This document shows, piece by piece, positions 28,916 to 36,197 of a DNA stretch of 37,339 nucleotides. Source of the stretch: Acidobacteriota bacterium (GTDB lineage Bacteria; Acidobacteriota; Terriglobia; Bryobacterales; Bryobacteraceae). The stretch is taken from positions 28,518 to 65,856 of the forward strand of contig JAPKYX010000127.1 in NCBI GenBank assembly GCA_026394075.1. The letters run 5' to 3'. Every line of letters begins with the position of its first letter. Positions within the stretch are counted from its first letter, which is position 1. Under the pieces are notes generated by a model. It saw nothing but the letters and a program-made list of their open reading frames with translations, did no database searches and was not told the DNA's origin. Position numbers and translations under genes: made by a program.

Positions 28916-29682
28916 TGCCGCCTGGCACCGTGAAACTGGTGATGCTGATGGCCCTCGCTATCACTGCGGCGGCTCAATCCGTGTTGATTCCGGCGGGCAA
29001 ATTCAGCATGGGCCGGCATAAGCTGACCGACGACGACAAGACCAAGATGCGCCCGCAAGTGCTGCTCGATGACCGCCCCGTGCATGACGTCACCGTTGAT
29101 GCGTTTCGCCTGGATGTGACGGAAGTGACGCACGCACAGTACGCGGAGTTCACCAAAGCGACGCAGCGCGCCACGCCCTATCACTGGAAGGCCGGGCAGG
29201 TTCCAGCGGGTCTTGAAAAGGTGCCCGCCTACAACGTCTCCTGGGACGATGCCCGAGCCTACTGCGAGTATCGCGGCCAGCGGCTGCCCACCGAAGCTGA
29301 ATGGGAACGCGCGGCACGCGGTGGCCTGGAGGCACAAGACTTTCCCTGGGGCGACAAGTTTGACGCGAAACTGCTGCGCTCTGGCGTCGAGACGGGGCCG
29401 GGCGAGGTGGCGAAGTTCCCTCCCAATGCCTTCGGCCTTTACGACATGGCTGGCAATCTTTCCGAGTGGACGGCTGACTGGTTTGAGCGCGAGTATTACG
29501 CCAAGTCACCGTCAGCTAACCCGACAGGCCCGGCCGACGGGCTCTACCGCATCATCCGCGGCGGTGCCTGGAGCGACTCGCCACGCCGCGTCACCGTCTA
29601 CTTCCGCAATTGGGTGCGGCCCTCGCAACGCCAGCCCAACATCGGCTTCCGCTGCGCACAATCAATTCCGAACAAGAACTAA
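28915..29682 (+). CDS. Formylglycine-generating-enzyme-like (SUMF1) protein without the catalytic cysteines
   Basis: The protein has 255 aa from the ATG at 28915 (TGATG junction); a GTG one codon upstream is the alternative. The signal sequence is LVMLMALAITAAAQ. The SUMF1 fold is clear: IPAGKFSMG, VTVDAFRLDVTEVTHAQYAEF, VSWDDARAYCEYRGQRLPTEAEWERAARGG, FGLYDMAGNLSEWTADWF, RGGAWSD and NIGFRCAQ. Only two Cys are present (CEYRG and GFRCA). The usual GN-x-x-EWC is EWT, and the segment after RGGAW that carries the paired active-site Cys in true formylglycine enzymes has none. It is therefore probably not a sulfatase activator but a binding or scaffold protein of the periplasmic part of the locus. 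Confidence 0.9.
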   Translation: MPPGTVKLVMLMALAITAAAQSVLIPAGKFSMGRHKLTDDDKTKMRPQVLLDDRPVHDVTVDAFRLDVTEVTHAQYAEFTKATQRATPYHWKAGQVPAGLEKVPAYNVSWDDARAYCEYRGQRLPTEAEWERAARGGLEAQDFPWGDKFDAKLLRSGVETGPGEVAKFPPNAFGLYDMAGNLSEWTADWFEREYYAKSPSANPTGPADGLYRIIRGGAWSDSPRRVTVYFRNWVRPSQRQPNIGFRCAQSIPNKN

Positions 29683-29686
29683 GCAC

Positions 29687-30577
29687 ATGAAAACGTTTTC
29701 CGGCATCTACCCCATCCTGGTCACCACTTTCGCTGATGATGGCTCACTCGACCTTGACAGCCAGTTGCGGCTGGTCGATTATTTGTTGGCTCAAGGCGCC
29801 CACGGCCTGGGACTGTTCGGCAACGCGAGCGAAGGCTATACGCTCACCGACGCTGAGCGTCTGCGCCTCATGGAAGCCATCCGCCAGCGCGTCGATGGCC
29901 GAGTGCCGTTGATCGCCTCCAGTGGGCACACCGGCACCGATTCCGCGGTCGAGCTAAGCCGCAAGATGCAGGACGCGGGCGCGGACGGCCTGATGGTGCT
30001 GCCGCCGTACTTCCTCAAGACCGACGGCGATGGCCTGATGTTCTACTTTGACGCCATCAGCCGCGCCGTCAACATCCCCATCATGGTGCAGGACGCGCCG
30101 TTGATGACCCAGGTGGCCATGCCACCCGCGCTGCTGGCCCGCATGTCGCGGGAGATTGAGCACGTCAAGTACGCCAAGGTGGAAGCGCCACCCACCGCGC
30201 CCAAGACATCAGCCGTCGCCAAGGCCGCACCGGAACTGGTGCTGTTCGGTGGCTTGAACTGCCAGTTCCTGATCGAAGAGTACCAGCGCGGTGCCCGAGG
30301 CCAGATGCCGGGCAGTGACTTGACCGCGCCCCTGGTCCGCATCTGGGACCACCTCACCGCTGGCCGCACTGAGGAGGCCTGGGATCTGTTCACCGCCATC
30401 CTGCCGCTGCTCCGCTTTGAACTGCAACCCGGCATGGGCGTGTCGGCGATGAAGCACAACCTGAAAGCCGCGGGCGTCATCGCTTGTGAGCGCGTCCGGC
30501 ATCCCACCTCCGCGCTCGATGCCGCCAGCGCCGCTGAGCTGGCCGTACTGCGGGATCGCGTGGCGCGGGTGGCGTGA
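29687..30577 (+). CDS. DapA/KDG-aldolase-family class I aldolase or lyase
   Basis: The protein has 296 aa from the ATG at 29687; the frame is open to 29213, but that part overlaps the previous gene. It belongs to the DHDPS/N-acetylneuraminate lyase/KDG aldolase (beta/alpha)8 family: GIYPILVTTFADDGSLDLDSQLRLVDYLLAQGAHGLGLFGNASEG is the classic N-terminus. Lys164 in YAKVEAPP is the likely Schiff-base lysine. The usual YNxP motif is replaced by VQDAP (Gln135 in place of Tyr), so true dihydrodipicolinate synthase is unlikely. With a sugar-acid transporter and an enolase dehydratase next door, cleavage or dehydration of a 2-keto-3-deoxy sugar acid is the best inference. Cytoplasmic; 4 bp after the SUMF1-like gene. 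Confidence 0.87.
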   Translation: MKTFSGIYPILVTTFADDGSLDLDSQLRLVDYLLAQGAHGLGLFGNASEGYTLTDAERLRLMEAIRQRVDGRVPLIASSGHTGTDSAVELSRKMQDAGADGLMVLPPYFLKTDGDGLMFYFDAISRAVNIPIMVQDAPLMTQVAMPPALLARMSREIEHVKYAKVEAPPTAPKTSAVAKAAPELVLFGGLNCQFLIEEYQRGARGQMPGSDLTAPLVRIWDHLTAGRTEEAWDLFTAILPLLRFELQPGMGVSAMKHNLKAAGVIACERVRHPTSALDAASAAELAVLRDRVARVA

Positions 30578-31860
30578 TGAAGATCCCCAACCTTCGTTGG
30601 ATTGTCGCGGGGCTGCTGTTTACGGCCACGGTGATCAACTACATTGACCGGCAGACTCTCTCCGTCGTCGCGCCGATGTTGACGAAGGAGCTGAATCTCT
30701 CGCCCATCGCCTACTCGAACATCCTCACCGCCTTTCTGGCGGCCTACACCGCGATGTACCTGGGCTCCGGCTTCCTGGTGGACCGCTGGGGCACGCGCGT
30801 GTCCTTGTCGGTCTTCATGGTCTGGTGGTCCATCAGCAACATGCTGCACGCACTGGTCACCGGGGCGTTCAGCCTGGGCGTCTTCCGCTTCCTGCTGGGC
30901 ATTGGGGAGCCGGGCAATTTCATGGCGGCCATCAAGGCCACCTCCGAGTGGTACCCCGCCAAGGAGCGCGCCCTGATCAGCGGCTTTGTGAACGCCGGCG
31001 CGGCCGTGGGCGCAATCATCGCCACCCCGTGCGTGACCTTTTTGGCGCTTGCCTACGGCTGGCGGTCGGCCTTTGTGGTCACTGGAGCACTGGGCTTTGT
31101 CTGGCTGGCAGCGTGGCTCGCTTTCTACTACGTGCCGGAGAAGCACCCGCGCATCACTGACGCCGAGCGGGCACTGGTGATGGAAGGCCGCTCACCCACC
31201 GCCATCGCCACCAAGACCCGCTGGCTTGATCTGTTGAAGATCCGCCAGACGTGGGGCCTACTGCTGGCGCGGTTTTTCTCTGACCCGGTCTGGTGGTTCT
31301 ATCTCTTCTGGCTGCCCAAGTATCTGGTGGAACAGCGCGGCTTCACGATGGTGGAGATGGGGCTCCTCGCGTGGCTGCCATATCTGTCAGCCGATGTCGG
31401 CTCGATCTTCGGCGGCTGGTTTTCCGGCTTCCTGATCCGGCGCAACTGGGAGGTGCTGCGAGCTCGTTCCGCCGGGATGCTGCCTTTTGCGATGCTGATG
31501 CCGCTCAGCATCGTGGTCGCGTTCACCACGTCGCGACCCTTGTGCCTGGCGCTGATCTGCGTGGTCACCTTTGCGCACATGGCCTGGAAGACCAATATCA
31601 TGACCGTCACCAACGACATCTACCCCGTGCGCGTGGTGGGTTCCGTTTCAGGCATCGTGGCGTTCGGCAATGGGCTGGGCGGCACGTTGTTCACTTTGCT
31701 GACCGGGCAGATCGTCCAGGCCTTCGGTTACGAAACCATCTTTGTGCTGATGGGCTGCATGCACCCGGTCGCCTATGTTCTGTTTCAACTACTGGTGCGC
31801 GGCCCGCTGAAGGGTTCTCAGCTGGGCACGGCGGAGGAGCCTGCGCATGCGACGGCGTGA
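30577..31860 (+). CDS. MFS transporter, anion:cation symporter (hexuronate/galactonate-type)
   Basis: The protein has 427 aa from the ATG at 30577 (TGATG overlap with the aldolase stop; a GTG at 30574 is the alternative). It has twelve predicted helices. NYIDRQTLSVVAPML in helix 1 and GIGEPGNFMAAIKATSEWYPAKERALISGFVNAGAAVGA around helices 4-5 are diagnostic of the ACS family (ExuT, DgoT, GudP), which import hexuronates, galactonate or glucarate with protons. GFLVDRWGTR is the loop 2-3 motif. It is the inner-membrane entry point for the substrate of the neighbouring dehydratase and aldolase. Its end overlaps the enolase-family gene by 14 bp. Confidence 0.92.
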   Translation: MKIPNLRWIVAGLLFTATVINYIDRQTLSVVAPMLTKELNLSPIAYSNILTAFLAAYTAMYLGSGFLVDRWGTRVSLSVFMVWWSISNMLHALVTGAFSLGVFRFLLGIGEPGNFMAAIKATSEWYPAKERALISGFVNAGAAVGAIIATPCVTFLALAYGWRSAFVVTGALGFVWLAAWLAFYYVPEKHPRITDAERALVMEGRSPTAIATKTRWLDLLKIRQTWGLLLARFFSDPVWWFYLFWLPKYLVEQRGFTMVEMGLLAWLPYLSADVGSIFGGWFSGFLIRRNWEVLRARSAGMLPFAMLMPLSIVVAFTTSRPLCLALICVVTFAHMAWKTNIMTVTNDIYPVRVVGSVSGIVAFGNGLGGTLFTLLTGQIVQAFGYETIFVLMGCMHPVAYVLFQLLVRGPLKGSQLGTAEEPAHATA

Positions 31861-33112
31861 CCTGTTCCCGTTGGCCCTATTTCCGGGCCTGGCGGCCGCT
31901 CAACGCACCGCCAATGGCCCGCTGAAGATCACCAAGGTGGAAGGCATCGTCATCCGCACGCCGAACGATGCCGCGCCACTCGATTCATTGATGGAGATGC
32001 CCCCGCTTGGCAGCACCACGGGCGGGCCGGGCATCTGGAACCGCCTGGATCATGCTTCGCCCTCTCGCTTCAAAGGCCGGACCCAAGCGACGCTGGTGAA
32101 GATCACGACGGCGCAGGGCTTGACGGGTTGGGGCGAATGCCATGCCCCGGCTGCGCCACGCGTCCACCAGACGCTGATCCGGGATGCCCTGGCGCCAATC
32201 CTGGTGGGCGAGGACGCCCGCAACGTGGAAGCGCTGTGGGACCGCATGTATTCCAGCGAACGCCTGCGCGGCTACTCCACGGGCTTCTTCACCGAAGCGA
32301 TCGCCGGCGTTGATCTGGCGCTGTGGGACCTGCTGGGCAAGTATGTCGGTCAACCGGTCTACCGGTTGCTCGGGGGCCAGTACCGGCCTGCAATCCCCAC
32401 CTACATTGGCGTCGGAGGCGCGACGCTGGACGATCTCCGGGCGAACACTCGCCGCGCGTTCGAGCAAGGGTTTCGGACCGTGAAGATGGGCTTGAGCAAA
32501 GGCTCCGGCACGCGCGAGTTGGATCGCGTCGCGGCCGTGGCCGACACCGTGCGCGGCCAGGGACAGTTGCTGGTTGATTCGCTCGGCGCCTACAAGCTGC
32601 ACGAGGCGGTATCGATCGGCCGGCAGTTAGACCAGATGAAATCGATCGGCTGGTGGGAAGATGCCCTGATGCCCGAAGACACGTCCGGCTACCCCAAGCT
32701 GGCCGAGGCTCTGGACCTGGCTGTTTGCGTTGGCGAGACTTACTCGAACCGCTTCCAGTTCCGCGACCTGTTCGCCAACCGCGGCGCTGACATCATCAAC
32801 CCGGACATCTGCCGGTCCGCAGGCCTGTCGGAGACTCGGCGCATCGCGACCCTGGCGGATGCCCACGGCGTCTTGTGGTCACCACATGTCAGCACGGGCA
32901 CCGCGCTCTACTGGAGCGCCTCCGTACACTTGGCGGTGGCGACCCCGAACTGCGTGATCATGGAGGGCGGCAATCTGATGGCCGGCCCATTTGGGAACGC
33001 TCTGCTGGCAAAGCCGCTGGCCTACACGCCGGGCTTCGCGCACGTGCCCGATGGCCCGGGCTTCGGGATTGAGTTCGACGAAAAGGCCCTGGCTACGGTG
33101 ACGGCGGCTTAG
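31847..33112 (+). CDS. Enolase-superfamily (mandelate racemase/sugar-acid dehydratase) enzyme with export-like leader
   Basis: The protein has 421 aa; GGAGG lies 9 bp before the ATG. The leader MRRRDLFPLALFPGLAAAQ resembles a twin-arginine signal. The MR/MLE N-terminal cap domain (KITKVEGIVIRTPND; GLTGWGECHAPAAPRVHQ) precedes the barrel. Metal ligands are placed at the Asp of LLVDSLGAY, the Glu of WWEDALMPED and the Glu of CVGETYSNR. The catalytic Asp-His pair is in INPDICRSAG and WSPHVSTG. The Lys region reads TVKMGL, with one of the usual two lysines. The residue set fits acid-sugar dehydratases or racemases. Together with the transporter and aldolase, dehydration of an aldonic or uronic acid is inferred. 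The 3' end overlaps the convergent GntR gene by 20 bp. Confidence 0.88.
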   Translation: MRRRDLFPLALFPGLAAAQRTANGPLKITKVEGIVIRTPNDAAPLDSLMEMPPLGSTTGGPGIWNRLDHASPSRFKGRTQATLVKITTAQGLTGWGECHAPAAPRVHQTLIRDALAPILVGEDARNVEALWDRMYSSERLRGYSTGFFTEAIAGVDLALWDLLGKYVGQPVYRLLGGQYRPAIPTYIGVGGATLDDLRANTRRAFEQGFRTVKMGLSKGSGTRELDRVAAVADTVRGQGQLLVDSLGAYKLHEAVSIGRQLDQMKSIGWWEDALMPEDTSGYPKLAEALDLAVCVGETYSNRFQFRDLFANRGADIINPDICRSAGLSETRRIATLADAHGVLWSPHVSTGTALYWSASVHLAVATPNCVIMEGGNLMAGPFGNALLAKPLAYTPGFAHVPDGPGFGIEFDEKALATVTAA

Positions 33113-33803
33113 AGGCGGTCAATTGCTTCAGACTGCCCACCAGCAACGCTTTCGCGCGGTAGATATGCTTGCGGATCGCGGCCGTCAGGCGCGGCACGTC
33201 ACGGGCTTCAAGCGCGGCCACAATTGCCTCATGCTCGGCCTGCTCTTCTTCCAATCGCGCCGACCAGTCACGCCGTTCGCCGGTGGAGCCTTCCGTCGAA
33301 TGAATGCGGGCGATCTTGATATGGGCGTTCAGGCTCTCGTACATCTCCAGCAGCCGCCGGCTGCCCGCCGCCTGGATCAGCAACTGATGCAGTTCCGAGT
33401 TGGCCTGCTCATGGCGGCGCAGTTGCGCGTCGTTGTGGATCGGCTTGGCCAACTCTTCCAACCGCCGCCGCATCGCCTTCAACTCGTCCGCCGTCACGCG
33501 AGCCGCTGCCAGTTCGCCCGCCAGACACTCCAGCGCACAGCGGAGGTCGAAGGTCTCCTCCGTGTCTTCGGGCGTCACATTCGCCACGTACGTGCCGCTG
33601 CGGGGGTGGATCTCGATCAAACCCTCGGTGGCCAACTGCTGGATCGCGTGCCGTACCGGCGTCAGGCTGACGCCCAGCTTGGCCGAAATCTCATCCACCT
33701 GCAGCCGCTCACCGGGCTTGAAGCCGCGAGTGAGAATGGCCTCCCGCAAAGCCTGGTAGGCGTCGTCAGTGGCACGCGTCCGGTGAAGCTTGGGCAGTTC
33801 CAT
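33093..33803 (-). CDS. GntR-family (FadR/FCD subfamily) transcriptional regulator
   Basis: The protein has 236 aa. The winged-helix HTH lies at ~10-75 (DDAYQALREAILTRGFKPGERLQVDEISAKLGVSLTPVRHAIQQLATEGLIEIHPRSGTYV), a textbook GntR head. The all-helical FCD ligand domain lies at ~80-220, with probable metal/ligand residues in FDLRCALE, EQANSELHQLL and EEEQAEHEAIV. FCD regulators typically sense sugar acids or carboxylates. Its position between two enolase-superfamily genes suggests that it represses the divergent gene at 33901 and perhaps the eight-gene operon, and responds to the pathway substrate or 2-keto intermediate. Confidence 0.93.
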   Translation of the reverse strand: MELPKLHRTRATDDAYQALREAILTRGFKPGERLQVDEISAKLGVSLTPVRHAIQQLATEGLIEIHPRSGTYVANVTPEDTEETFDLRCALECLAGELAAARVTADELKAMRRRLEELAKPIHNDAQLRRHEQANSELHQLLIQAAGSRRLLEMYESLNAHIKIARIHSTEGSTGERRDWSARLEEEQAEHEAIVAALEARDVPRLTAAIRKHIYRAKALLVGSLKQLTASKPPSP

Positions 33804-33900
33804 CAGGGTTTCAGATCAGGCAACTGTACTCGTAACATTTTTTATTCTAATCGAGCGAGTGGCACTTAGCGGAAAATCATTGGCCATAAGGGAAACAATC
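33804..33900. promoter_or_regulatory. Divergent control region between GntR gene and second enolase gene
   Basis: This 97-bp spacer contains an AT-rich patch (33834-33852). A TAGAAT on the minus strand may be a -10 for gntR. The small dyads TAC-TC-GTA (33827-33834) and TGGCCA (33881-33886) are the only candidate GntR half-sites, and neither is a convincing operator. AAGGGA (33888-33893) is the ribosome binding site for the ATG at 33901. Confidence 0.35.
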
Positions 33901-35076
33901 ATGAAGATCACCGCCATCGAGACATTCGCCGTCCACCTGCAGCGCGACCAGCCCGCCGCCAAAGGCCTGGCCGGTAGCCCCAACGCGCTAATGGGCGAGG
34001 GGCACTATCGCTGGTCTCAGGACTATCCGTGTCTCTACTCGACGCGCATTGAAAGCGCGCTTGTGAAGGTGACGCTCGACAATGGGGTGAGTGGCTGGGG
34101 TGAGGCCCAGGCACCTCTGGCACCCGAGGTGGCCTGTACCATCATCGAATCCCTATTGCGTCCCGTGCTGGTGGGGCAGCCGTTCACTGGCGCCCCGGCC
34201 GAGATCGCCGCGATCTGGGAGCGGATGTATGCCACCATGCGCGTCCGCGGCCAGACGGGCGGCTTCATGCTGGATGCCATGAGCGGCATCGATCTGGCGC
34301 TGTGGGATTTGGCCGGAAAGCTGGCGGGCCAACCAGTATGCAAACTAGTGGCGCCCCACGCTCCGGCGGTCGTGCCCGGCTACCTGAGCGGTGTCGCGGG
34401 GGATTCCACTGCAACCCGGGTTGTGTTTGCCAAGGAACATTTCGAGCGCGGCATCCGGCTCTTCAAGCTCTACTTTGAATCAGACTGGACCGCGTTGATT
34501 GACTTGATCGACGCACTGCAGCTGGACCTAGGCCCGGAGGCGCAATTCGCCATCGATGCGTTGTGGCACTTGAAGTCCACTTCCGATGCCAGGGAGCTCG
34601 ACACGCGGCAGGTCGCGTGGCTGGAATGCCCGTGGATGCCCGAGGAGACGGCCGCCCACCTGGAACTGGCGCGGAGCATCCGGACACCGCTGGCGCTGGG
34701 CGAAAGCTACCGCACGCTCCGGGAGTTGGGGCCGTATCTTGAAAGCAAGGCCATCGGCTGGGTGCAGCCGGACCTCGGACGGAGCGGCTTCACCGAATCG
34801 CTCCGCATCGCTGCCGCTGCCGCCCACGCCGGGGTCTCCGCGGTGCCACACCTGAGCATCGCCTTAGGGCCACAGATCGCCGCCGCCATCCACTTTGCCG
34901 CGGCCGCCGAGAACTGCAACTTGTGCGAGTTCAACCCGCGCGTGCTCGAAACCGCCAACCGGTTCCTGAAGCAACCGATTGTCTTCACCGGCAGCGGCTA
35001 CGAAGTGCCGACAGGCGCGGGCTGGGGCATTGAACTGGACGAAGCGGCACTGCAGCCGTTCGCACGTCCGAACTAG
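33901..35076 (+). CDS. Second enolase-superfamily (MR/MLE-type) enzyme
   Basis: The protein has 391 aa from the ATG at 33901, where a good ribosome binding site and family similarity (MKITAIETFAVHL) coincide; the longer open frame crosses the promoter region. It has the cap domain (VSGWGEAQAPLAPEV) and barrel. Metal ligands are the Asp of FAIDALWHL, the Glu of WLECPWMPEE and the Glu of ALGESYRTL. The general acid/base Asp-His pair is in VQPDLGRSG and VPHLSIAL, and the candidate Lys is in RLFKLYF. There is no signal peptide, so it is cytoplasmic, unlike the paralogue at 31847. It probably dehydrates or epimerises a related sugar acid. The stop overlaps the convergent dehydrogenase stop within CTAG. 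Confidence 0.9.
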   Translation: MKITAIETFAVHLQRDQPAAKGLAGSPNALMGEGHYRWSQDYPCLYSTRIESALVKVTLDNGVSGWGEAQAPLAPEVACTIIESLLRPVLVGQPFTGAPAEIAAIWERMYATMRVRGQTGGFMLDAMSGIDLALWDLAGKLAGQPVCKLVAPHAPAVVPGYLSGVAGDSTATRVVFAKEHFERGIRLFKLYFESDWTALIDLIDALQLDLGPEAQFAIDALWHLKSTSDARELDTRQVAWLECPWMPEETAAHLELARSIRTPLALGESYRTLRELGPYLESKAIGWVQPDLGRSGFTESLRIAAAAAHAGVSAVPHLSIALGPQIAAAIHFAAAAENCNLCEFNPRVLETANRFLKQPIVFTGSGYEVPTGAGWGIELDEAALQPFARPN

Positions 35077-36179
35077 TAGCCCTTTTCCTTGTCCACCACC
35101 GCCATCAGCGGCAGCCCGTTGGCGTAGCGCCGGAGATTCTCGGCGAAGTGACCGACCAGACGGTCCTGCCGTTCCGGGCCCCAGCCGGAGGTGTGGGCGC
35201 TCATGACGACGTTGGGGCAATCGAAGATCGGGTGATCAGACGGCGGCGGCTCCACCGGCATCACGTCCAGGCCCGCTCCGCCAATCCAGCCTTCCTTCAA
35301 CGCCCGGACCAGCGCCATGTCGTCAAACAGGCGGCCGCGCGACATCGCCAGGAAGATGGCATGCTTCTTCATCGACCGGAACACTTGTTCATTAAACATG
35401 CGGTCCGTGTGCACGGTGTGCGGTGCAGCGGAGACCAGCACGTCCACCTGCGGCACCATCTCTTTGAAGAAGGTCGGGTCATGCAGTTCCGCGACAAAAT
35501 CAGGGCGCGGCAGCGGCTTGGCGTCGGTGGCCAGCACCTTCATGCCAAAGCCATAGTGCGCGCGGCGGGCCACTTCAGTGCCGATGCCGCCCATGCCCAC
35601 GATGCCCATGGTCTTGCCGCCCAGCTCCCAGTAGTGGTTCGACTTCACGGTGCCCGTGGGGTTCATGGTCCGCTTGGCGAACTGCGGCGTGTAGTACTTC
35701 GACAGGCCACGCGTCAGGCTGAGCAGCAGGCCAAAAGCGGTCTCAGCAATGCCCGGCGCGAAGATGCGGGCCATGTTGGTGACGGTGATGTCGGAAGCCA
35801 TCAGCGCCTTGTCCGCGCCTTCCATGCCCGCGCCGCCCGCCTGCATCCACTTCACCTTGGGCGCGTAGTCGAGATCTTCCTTGCGTAGATCGCCGAACAC
35901 CACGTCGGCATCACGCAGTTCGCGCCGGAACTCTTCGCGATTGGCCGCCATCACCAGCTTCACCGGCTTGCCAGCGGACTTCTCGATTCGTTCCACCTCC
36001 GCGGGTTCGAACTTGCTCATGGTGACGATCTTCACCGGGCCCGTGGCCTTGGCGTTGCCGCCCGGGTAGGTTTCATTGATGGCGGCTTTTCCGCCTCCGG
36101 CTTGCCCGGCGGCAGCAGCAGCAGGAGCCAAGCCCGCGGTCGCGACAAAGAGACGACGTGAAACAGATTGATCGGCCAT
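35073..36179 (-). CDS. D-isomer-specific 2-hydroxyacid dehydrogenase with twin-arginine-type leader
   Basis: The protein has 368 aa from the ATG at 36179, where the leader MADQSVSRRLFVATAGL begins; the upstream open frame is not family-like. The Rossmann motif is MGIVGMGGIGTEVARRAHYG. Catalytic residues are visible: Arg in MSRGRLFDD, Glu in GLDVMPVEPP and His in MSAHTSGWGPE. The family reduces 2-keto acids to D-2-hydroxy acids with NAD(P)H, for example glyoxylate or hydroxypyruvate. The SRRLFVA leader suggests periplasmic or membrane location, where soluble NADH is absent. Either the leader is a vestige or the enzyme folds with bound cofactor before Tat export. It may belong to the sugar-acid locus, since it abuts the second enolase gene. 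Confidence 0.88.
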   Translation of the reverse strand: MADQSVSRRLFVATAGLAPAAAAAGQAGGGKAAINETYPGGNAKATGPVKIVTMSKFEPAEVERIEKSAGKPVKLVMAANREEFRRELRDADVVFGDLRKEDLDYAPKVKWMQAGGAGMEGADKALMASDITVTNMARIFAPGIAETAFGLLLSLTRGLSKYYTPQFAKRTMNPTGTVKSNHYWELGGKTMGIVGMGGIGTEVARRAHYGFGMKVLATDAKPLPRPDFVAELHDPTFFKEMVPQVDVLVSAAPHTVHTDRMFNEQVFRSMKKHAIFLAMSRGRLFDDMALVRALKEGWIGGAGLDVMPVEPPPSDHPIFDCPNVVMSAHTSGWGPERQDRLVGHFAENLRRYANGLPLMAVVDKEKGY

Positions 36180-36197
36180 GCGAGCGATACTAGCACA

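Noticed and set aside
28915..29682. Functional sulfatase-activating formylglycine-generating enzyme.
   Set aside because: The paired catalytic cysteines are missing and no sulfatase with a CxPxR motif is present in the window.
29213..29686. N-terminal extension of the DapA-family protein overlapping the SUMF1-like gene.
   Set aside because: The overlapped SUMF1-like frame is clearly coding, and family similarity of the aldolase starts at the ATG at 29687.
29687..30577. Dihydrodipicolinate synthase (dapA) for lysine biosynthesis.
   Set aside because: The catalytic tyrosine motif is altered and the neighbours are sugar-acid genes, not lysine genes.
21517..33112. Classical Bacteroidetes-type polysaccharide utilisation locus.
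   Set aside because: There is no SusD-like lipoprotein, no clear glycoside hydrolase or polysaccharide lyase inside the run, and the receptor is of the Oar type, not the SusC type.
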